Part shown: in pieces, positions 58,674-64,000 of the stretch | How positions within the stretch are numbered: position 1 is the stretch's first letter | Layout of the letters: every line of letters begins with the position of its first letter | Assembly: GCF_001557875.1 (NCBI RefSeq) | Contig: NZ_LNRF01000003.1 | Coordinates: 248,001-312,000, forward strand | Source: Vibrio splendidus | Lineage (GTDB): Bacteria > Pseudomonadota > Gammaproteobacteria > Enterobacterales > Vibrionaceae | Length of the DNA: 64,000 nt | Direction: 5' to 3' | Made by a program: the position numbers and the translations under genes | Notes under the pieces: model-generated | What the model saw: the letters and a program-made list of their open reading frames with translations, nothing else | Told to the model about the DNA's origin: nothing | Database searches by the model: none

Positions 58674-60950
58674 ATGGCAGAGCAATTTGCTAAAGCTTGG
58701 GAAGATTTTGCTGCAGGTGAGTGGCAAAGCGAAGTAAACGTTCGTGATTTCATTCAAAAGAACTACACGCCGTATGAAGGCGACGAGTCTTTCCTAGTTT
58801 CTGAGGGTACTGAAGCAACTAACAAGCTTTGGTCTTCGGTAATGGAAGGTATCAAACAGGAAAACGCAACTAAAGCACCTGTAGATTTCGATACTTCTGT
58901 TATCTCTACCATTACTGCTCACGATGCAGGTTACATTGAGAAAGATCTTGAGACTATCGTTGGTCTACAAACTGAGAAGCCACTAAAACGTGCAATCATC
59001 CCTAACGGTGGTGTACGTATGGTTGAAGGTTCTTGTAAAGCATACGGTGAAACTCTTGACCCAATGGTTTCAAAAATCTACTCAGAATACCGCAAAACAC
59101 ACAATGCTGGCGTTTTCGATATCTACACTCCTGATATCCTAAAATGTCGTAAGTCTGGTGTTCTGACTGGTCTTCCTGATGCTTACGGCCGTGGTCGTAT
59201 CATTGGTGACTACCGTCGTGTTGCACTTTACGGTATTGATTTCCTAATGAAAGACAAAGCTGCTCAATTCGCTTCTCTACAAGAGCGTTTCGAGAACGGC
59301 GAAGATCTTGCTGCAACAATGCAATTGCGTGAAGAGATCTCTGAGCAACATCGTGCTCTAGGTCAAATCAAGCAAATGGCTGAGAAATACGGTTTCGATA
59401 TCTCTGAGCCAGCTCAAACTGCTCAAGAAGCTATCCAGTGGACTTACTTCGGCTACCTAGCTGCTGTTAAATCTCAAAACGGTGCTGCAATGTCTCTAGG
59501 TCGTACTTCGACTTTCCTAGACATCTACATCGAGCGTGATATCGCTGCTGGCAAAATCACTGAAGAACAAGCACAAGAAATGATCGACCACTTCGTAATG
59601 AAGCTGCGTATGGTTCGTTTCCTACGTACTCCTGAGTACGATGAGCTATTCTCTGGCGACCCAATCTGGGCAACAGAGTCTATGGGTGGTATGGGTATCG
59701 ACGGTCGTACGCTAGTAACGCGTTCGAACTTCCGTTTCCTAAACTCTCTATACACTATGGGTCCTTCTCCAGAGCCAAACATCACTGTTCTTTGGTCTGA
59801 GCAACTACCTGACGGCTTCAAGCGTTTCTGTGCGAAGGTATCTATCGATACTTCTTCTATCCAGTACGAAAATGATGACCTAATGCGTCCTGACCTTGCA
59901 TCTGATGATTACGCTATCGCTTGTTGTGTATCTCCAATGATCGTTGGTAAGCAAATGCAGTTCTTCGGTGCTCGTGCTAACCTTGCGAAAACAATGCTTT
60001 ACGCAATCAACGGCGGTGTGGACGAAAAACTTAAGATGCAAGTTGGTCCTAAAGAAGCTCCAATGACTGATGCTGTTCTTGATTACGATAAAGTAATGGA
60101 TCGTCTAGATCACTTCATGGACTGGCTAGCTAAGCAATACGTGACTGCGCTAAACAGCATTCACTACATGCACGACAAGTACAGCTACGAAGCGTCTCTA
60201 ATGGCTCTTCATGACCGTGACGTTCGTCGTACAATGGCTTGTGGTATTGCTGGTCTATCTGTTGCAGCTGACTCACTGTCTGCAATCAAGTTCGCGACTG
60301 TTAAACCAATCCGCGACGAAGATGGCATCGCAACTGACTTCGAAATCGAAGGCGATTACCCTAAATACGGTAACAACGACTCTCGTGTAGATGACATTGC
60401 TTGTGAACTAGTTTCTACGTTCATGAACAAGATCCGTAAGCTTAAGACTTACCGTAACTCTATCCCTACACAGTCAGTTCTTACTATCACGTCTAACGTG
60501 GTTTACGGTAAGAAAACAGGTAACACTCCAGACGGTCGTCGTGCTGGCGCTCCTTTCGCTCCTGGTGCTAACCCAATGCACGGTCGTGATGAGAAAGGTG
60601 CTGTAGCTTCACTAACGTCTGTAGGTAAACTACCGTTTGCTGACGCACAAGATGGTATCTCTTACACGTTCTCTATCGTGCCAAACGCACTAGGTAAAGA
60701 ACAAGATAGCCAACGTGCTAACCTTGCAGGCCTAATGGATGGTTACTTCCACCACGAAGCTGGCATTGAAGGTGGTCAACACCTTAACGTTAACGTTCTT
60801 AACCGCGAAACTCTTGAAGACGCAGTTAAGCACCCTGAGAAATACCCTCAGCTAACAATCCGTGTATCTGGTTACGCTGTTCGCTTTAACTCGCTAACTG
60901 CAGAGCAACAAGCTGACGTAATCGCACGTACATTTACTGAGTCTCTATAA
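58674..60950 (+). CDS. pflB: Formate acetyltransferase (pyruvate formate-lyase)
   Basis: Glycyl-radical enzyme of anaerobic glycolysis: pyruvate plus CoA gives acetyl-CoA and formate. It has 758 aa. The active Cys pair is Cys417-Cys418 (IACCVSP) and the radical site is Gly733 in RVSGYAVRF. An AAGGTAGG site precedes the ATG. Codon use is strongly biased toward highly expressed codons. The activase pflA is in the same block, separated by an outer-membrane protein gene. Confidence 0.99.
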   Translation: MAEQFAKAWEDFAAGEWQSEVNVRDFIQKNYTPYEGDESFLVSEGTEATNKLWSSVMEGIKQENATKAPVDFDTSVISTITAHDAGYIEKDLETIVGLQTEKPLKRAIIPNGGVRMVEGSCKAYGETLDPMVSKIYSEYRKTHNAGVFDIYTPDILKCRKSGVLTGLPDAYGRGRIIGDYRRVALYGIDFLMKDKAAQFASLQERFENGEDLAATMQLREEISEQHRALGQIKQMAEKYGFDISEPAQTAQEAIQWTYFGYLAAVKSQNGAAMSLGRTSTFLDIYIERDIAAGKITEEQAQEMIDHFVMKLRMVRFLRTPEYDELFSGDPIWATESMGGMGIDGRTLVTRSNFRFLNSLYTMGPSPEPNITVLWSEQLPDGFKRFCAKVSIDTSSIQYENDDLMRPDLASDDYAIACCVSPMIVGKQMQFFGARANLAKTMLYAINGGVDEKLKMQVGPKEAPMTDAVLDYDKVMDRLDHFMDWLAKQYVTALNSIHYMHDKYSYEASLMALHDRDVRRTMACGIAGLSVAADSLSAIKFATVKPIRDEDGIATDFEIEGDYPKYGNNDSRVDDIACELVSTFMNKIRKLKTYRNSIPTQSVLTITSNVVYGKKTGNTPDGRRAGAPFAPGANPMHGRDEKGAVASLTSVGKLPFADAQDGISYTFSIVPNALGKEQDSQRANLAGLMDGYFHHEAGIEGGQHLNVNVLNRETLEDAVKHPEKYPQLTIRVSGYAVRFNSLTAEQQADVIARTFTESL

Positions 60951-60980
60951 GCTCACGCTCAATAGACAGTAAATAATATT

Positions 60981-61008
60981 AGCCTCGCCAATGTGCGAGG
61001 CTTTTTTA
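60981..61008 (+). terminator. pflB terminator
   Basis: AGCCTCGC at 60981-60988 pairs with GCGAGGCT at 60995-61002, followed by TTTTTT. Confidence 0.93.
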
Positions 61009-61150
61009 TATCTGCTGTAAATCGCACTGAACTCATCTCCCCCGCGAAATGTTAGGTTGAGCAAAAAAGCACCCTATCATTCACTTTTTTTCCACAAATC
61101 CACTCAAATTACGGTAATATCGCGGTTCATAATTTAAGAGTAACTGCTCC

Positions 61151-62152
61151 ATGAAATACCTGCGTTGTTTACCCCTGATTCTCCTCTCTTTTTCATCTTT
61201 GGCATCTGATCGTTCTACGTTAACTTTTGCTTTAGATAATGATGGTGTTTTTGGCGTCGACCAAGACTATACCAACGGCTTATTTCTGGGTTACACATCA
61301 TCAAGTATTACACCATACAATTGGGTCAAACCATTGAGCCTTTCCTACTGGGGCGCTAGCTCTCTAGATAAATGGGAAATCACCATTGGCCACAAGATGT
61401 ATACGCCTTCTGATATTGAAGCGGAAAAACCTCTGCCCAATGACCGTCCATATGCCGGTTACCTTCACACTGAATTCAACTACATCAGCTTGAATCCACA
61501 GCAAGCCCAGCGCTTTAACATAACGTTTGGAACGACTGGTGAAAGTGCACTTTCAGAAGACGCTCAAAAGCTGGTTCACTCGATCACTAAATCAGATGAG
61601 CCTATGGGGTGGGAATACCAAGTTGATGATGAGTGGGCGGGCAGCGTTGGTTATTTAAGCCATTTCAACCTAATGCGTAATCAAGCTCTAGCGAATACTG
61701 ACTACGAAATCTCTAACGTTTCAGAGATCAACGTGGGTAACTTTAGAAGTGATATCTCGACTGGATTTATGTTCCGTTGGGGTACGGATTTAGGCGGTAA
61801 CTTTGGTGCAGCCAACATCACTACAGAAAACCCATTCAAACCCGGCATGATCGGGGCATCAAACGCTGGTTGGTTTACCTATGCAGGCCTTGAAGGTCGT
61901 TACCGATTCAACGATCTAACAATCGAAGGCGATCGCTCTGGTGTAGATGAGTACGCGAGAAAAAACAACGAAGATCCCGCTATCTACGATGTTACTTTAG
62001 AGAATATTCAAGCGACAGCAGTGGTTGGTGTGGCTTGGTATAACCGATACGTTGGTGCCTCTTTCGCACTAACCGCAAAGACCCCTGATTATGAAGAAGC
62101 AAAAGAGTCAGTTTACACCACTGGTGGCATCACAATGTTTGCTTTCTTCTAA
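61151..62152 (+). CDS. LpxR-family outer-membrane protein (DUF2219, lipid A deacylase-like)
   Basis: 333-aa outer-membrane beta-barrel. A signal peptide (MKYLRCLPLILLSFSSLAS, about 19 residues) precedes the family opening FALDNDGVFGVDQDYTNGLFLGYT, in which the Asn-Asp pair corresponds to active-site residues of LpxR. DRPYAGYLHTEFNY is the next signature. The C-terminus ends in Phe (MFAFF). The region after GWEYQVDDEWAGS departs from the canonical catalytic-His stretch, so activity as a 3'-O-deacylase is unproven. It splits pflB and pflA but has its own upstream terminator and leader. Confidence 0.75.
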   Translation: MKYLRCLPLILLSFSSLASDRSTLTFALDNDGVFGVDQDYTNGLFLGYTSSSITPYNWVKPLSLSYWGASSLDKWEITIGHKMYTPSDIEAEKPLPNDRPYAGYLHTEFNYISLNPQQAQRFNITFGTTGESALSEDAQKLVHSITKSDEPMGWEYQVDDEWAGSVGYLSHFNLMRNQALANTDYEISNVSEINVGNFRSDISTGFMFRWGTDLGGNFGAANITTENPFKPGMIGASNAGWFTYAGLEGRYRFNDLTIEGDRSGVDEYARKNNEDPAIYDVTLENIQATAVVGVAWYNRYVGASFALTAKTPDYEEAKESVYTTGGITMFAFF

Positions 62153-62190
62153 GCACCAGTAAGGGCTTTCGTCCTTTAATTTTCAAGTTT

Positions 62191-62232
62191 AATAAAGGCA
62201 ATCATCTTCACTGGTGATTGCCTTTATTTTTA
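62191..62232 (+). terminator. Terminator after the LpxR-like gene
   Basis: A 14-bp stem: AATAAAGGCAATCA at 62191-62204 pairs with TGATTGCCTTTATT at 62215-62228, followed by TTTT. Confidence 0.92.
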
Positions 62233-62316
62233 AAGACCTCGTTACCATTTGACCCTATTTTATGTACCGTTTTTGTAATAAAATAAACGGTATAAATTCC
62301 TCTACGAGAATAGCTC

Positions 62317-63057
62317 ATGTCTACAACTGGTCGCATTCACTCATTCGAATCTTGTGGTACTGTCGATGGCCCTGGTATCCGCTTTATTGTGTTTCTTCAA
62401 GGCTGTTTAATGCGTTGTATGTACTGTCATAACCGTGATACATGGGATCTTCATGACGGAAAGGAAGTAACGGTCGAAGAGATCATCAACGAAGCAAAAT
62501 CATACCGTCATTTCATGAAAGCATCGGGCGGTGGTATCACCTGTTCTGGTGGTGAAGCGATGCTACAACCTGAATTTGTTCGTGATTTTTTCCGCGCAGC
62601 TCAAGCTGAAGGCATCCACACTTGTCTTGATACTAATGGCTACATTCGTAAGCACACTGAAGTGGTTGATGAAGTCCTAGAAGCCTCTGATCTAGTTATG
62701 TTGGATCTTAAGCACATGCGAGATGAGATACACCACGATTTCATTGGTGTATCAAACAGACGTACTCTTGATTTCGCACGCTACTTGCACAAAATTGGTA
62801 AGAAAACCTGGATTCGTTATGTGATTGTCCCTGGCTACACAGATACGCCTGAAGATGCTCACCTGCTAGGTGAATTCATCAAAGACATGGACAACATCGA
62901 GAAAGTAGAACTTCTTCCGTACCATAAGCTTGGTGCACATAAGTGGGAAGCACTTGGTTTTGACTACCCTCTTGAAGGTACAAACCCGCCAAGCAAAGAG
63001 AAAATGGATGAGATTGTTGCTGTTCTTAGCCAATACCATTCAAACGTAAAATACTAA
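62317..63057 (+). CDS. pflA: Pyruvate formate-lyase-activating enzyme
   Basis: Radical-SAM activase that generates the glycyl radical on PflB; 246 aa, the E. coli length. The iron-sulfur motif is Cys30-x3-Cys34-x2-Cys37 ([15 protein letters not shown]). [15 protein letters not shown] supplies the SAM contacts, and [12 protein letters not shown] is near the C-terminus. It has its own upstream terminator-bounded region, so it is transcribed apart from pflB. Confidence 0.98.
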   Translation: MSTTGRIHSFESCGTVDGPGIRFIVFLQGCLMRCMYCHNRDTWDLHDGKEVTVEEIINEAKSYRHFMKASGGGITCSGGEAMLQPEFVRDFFRAAQAEGIHTCLDTNGYIRKHTEVVDEVLEASDLVMLDLKHMRDEIHHDFIGVSNRRTLDFARYLHKIGKKTWIRYVIVPGYTDTPEDAHLLGEFIKDMDNIEKVELLPYHKLGAHKWEALGFDYPLEGTNPPSKEKMDEIVAVLSQYHSNVKY

Positions 63058-63083
63058 TCTAGACTTACGTTGATATTGTTTTC

Positions 63084-63115
63084 AAACGCCTCAATTTCGA
63101 TTGGGGCGTTTTCTT
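63084..63115 (+). terminator. pflA terminator
   Basis: AAACGCCTCAA at 63084-63094 pairs with TTGGGGCGTTT at 63101-63111 (one T-G), followed by TCTTTT. Confidence 0.85.
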
Positions 63116-63277
63116 TTCGAGCAAAACAATCCTTTCACTTTTCTTTACAACTTTTGTTTATCAATTCAAAAAATCATATTAAATCCGTGTTGAGATCATG
63201 TTTCCACTCGTAGGAATGCTGTTACTCTTACTGCAACAAAAGAATATAACATTTAGTTTTTTAGTGAGGCTCCTCCC

Positions 63278-63778
63278 ATGGAAATGACCAATGCTCAGCG
63301 TCTAATTCTATCAAATCAATACTACCTAATGTCTCAAATGGATCCTGAGAACTCAGCTAAATACCAACGTCTACAAACGATTGTAGAACGTGGTTACGAA
63401 CTCCAAATGCGTGAGCTTAACAAAGAGTTTGGTTGTTTGACTGAAGCAGAATGTCGCGAAATTATCGACATCATGGAGATGTACCATGCAATGCAAGAGT
63501 CGAACAAAATGCTTGCAGAACAAGAACGTGCTGAAGTAGACCAACGTCGCCTTCAGTTCTTAGGTTTTGATATCGCTTCTGAAGCGCAGATCGTACATTA
63601 CGTGCGTTTCCTTGTTGATTCTGAAGGTCTTTACCCTCAATTCGACAAAGCCGATCACCACTTCAATAGCCAAATGCCAATGCTAGAGAAGTACCGTCGC
63701 ATGCTAACAACATGGCGCAACTGTCCTCGTCAGTACCACCTATGTGCGACAGAGCTATCTCAAATCTTTAGCGCTTAA
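63278..63778 (+). CDS. yfbU: UPF0304 protein YfbU
   Basis: 166-aa helical protein of the YfbU family, cytosolic, function not established. [18 protein letters not shown] at the start, [20 protein letters not shown] and the ending [16 protein letters not shown] match the family closely. A strong bidirectional hairpin follows, against the converging gene at the window edge. Confidence 0.95.
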   Translation: MEMTNAQRLILSNQYYLMSQMDPENSAKYQRLQTIVERGYELQMRELNKEFGCLTEAECREIIDIMEMYHAMQESNKMLAEQERAEVDQRRLQFLGFDIASEAQIVHYVRFLVDSEGLYPQFDKADHHFNSQMPMLEKYRRMLTTWRNCPRQYHLCATELSQIFSA

Positions 63779-63820
63779 TACGTTAATAGATCAGCGATAA
63801 CTTTTAAAAAAAGTTTCAAG

Positions 63821-63855
63821 AAAAAGGGTTACTCATCATGAGTAACCCTTTTTTA
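63821..63855. terminator. Bidirectional terminator after yfbU
   Basis: AAAAAGGGTTACTCAT at 63821-63836 pairs with ATGAGTAACCCTTTTT at 63838-63853, with T-runs on both strands. Confidence 0.93.
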
Positions 63856-63887
63856 ATGTTCGCACACAAAGAGAAAAACCAAAACAA

Positions 63888-64000
63888 TTAGAAAACGTAA
63901 GCCACACCGACGTTCGCGGCCATGTTAATGCCACTTTCAAGTATTGGGCTATTCTCAATATCGCCTTCAAGGTTGGTATAACGAACGCCACCAGTTACTC
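63888..64000 (-). CDS. C-terminal end of an outer-membrane beta-barrel protein (partial)
   Basis: The last 36 codons of a gene entering from the right edge; stop TAA at 63888-63890. The tail VTGGVRYTNLEGDIENSP then ESGINMAANVGVAYVF alternates polar and hydrophobic residues and ends in Phe, the barrel-assembly signal of outer-membrane proteins. The family cannot be fixed from this fragment. Confidence 0.75.
   Translation of the reverse strand, partial: VTGGVRYTNLEGDIENSPILESGINMAANVGVAYVF

Overview
The window is chromosomal DNA from a marine Vibrio, most like the Splendidus clade. Four things point there: the mukBEF-cmoM-elyC, torR/torD, purR and tfoY order; a Vc2-type cyclic-di-GMP-I riboswitch in front of tfoY; a monomeric NADP isocitrate dehydrogenase; and a DUF3360 membrane protein beside pflB. 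Base composition looks uniform and moderately AT-rich. I see no insertion sequence, prophage, integron, CRISPR array, tRNA or rRNA gene. Nearly all of it is ordinary core genome; the less usual parts are the regulatory leaders and a few accessory genes.

Layout. 1-3200 (minus): most of a very large fused formate dehydrogenase that runs off the left edge. 3.5-11.0 kb (minus): the condensin operon cmoM-mukF-mukE-mukB, with elyC divergent. 12.1-16.0 kb: torR and torD (divergent; TMAO respiration), purR with a structured leader, and tfoY behind its riboswitch. 16.1-18.1 kb: a TVP38-type membrane protein, a small DUF2007/zinc-ribbon protein and an alpha/beta hydrolase. 18.4-21.0 kb (minus): glgC-glgA, glycogen synthesis. 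21.6-26.8 kb: topA, yciN, aroA and a glycine-zipper envelope protein.

26.9-32.2 kb is a compact N-degron region. aat and bpt, the two transferases that put Leu/Phe on protein N-termini, are followed by infA. They converge on clpS-clpA, the adaptor and unfoldase that recognise those N-termini, and cspD lies divergently. 32.5-37 kb: icd, rluE and a porin in the OmpT position. 37.4-42.4 kb (plus): dinG, a TauE/SafE transporter, priC-ybaM (ybaM is a short gene) and roxA. 42.5-52.6 kb: a chemoreceptor, emrD, a lipoprotein form of oligopeptidase B, xthA and a large ImpA-like metalloprotease lipoprotein with a repeat-encoded Gly/Ser linker.

52.8-56.0 kb (minus): a complete basic-amino-acid ABC importer. 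56.8-63.1 kb (plus): an anaerobic fermentation block. A DUF3360 membrane protein behind a well-placed FNR-like site is followed by pflB, an LpxR-like outer-membrane protein and pflA. The FocA formate channel usually found beside pflB is missing here, so DUF3360 is a candidate for related transport. The window ends with yfbU and the last 36 residues of a minus-strand outer-membrane protein.

I found no wholly new multi-gene system. The best leads are the FNR-DUF3360-pfl arrangement, the structured leaders of purR and pflB, and a candidate riboswitch-independent promoter of tfoY.
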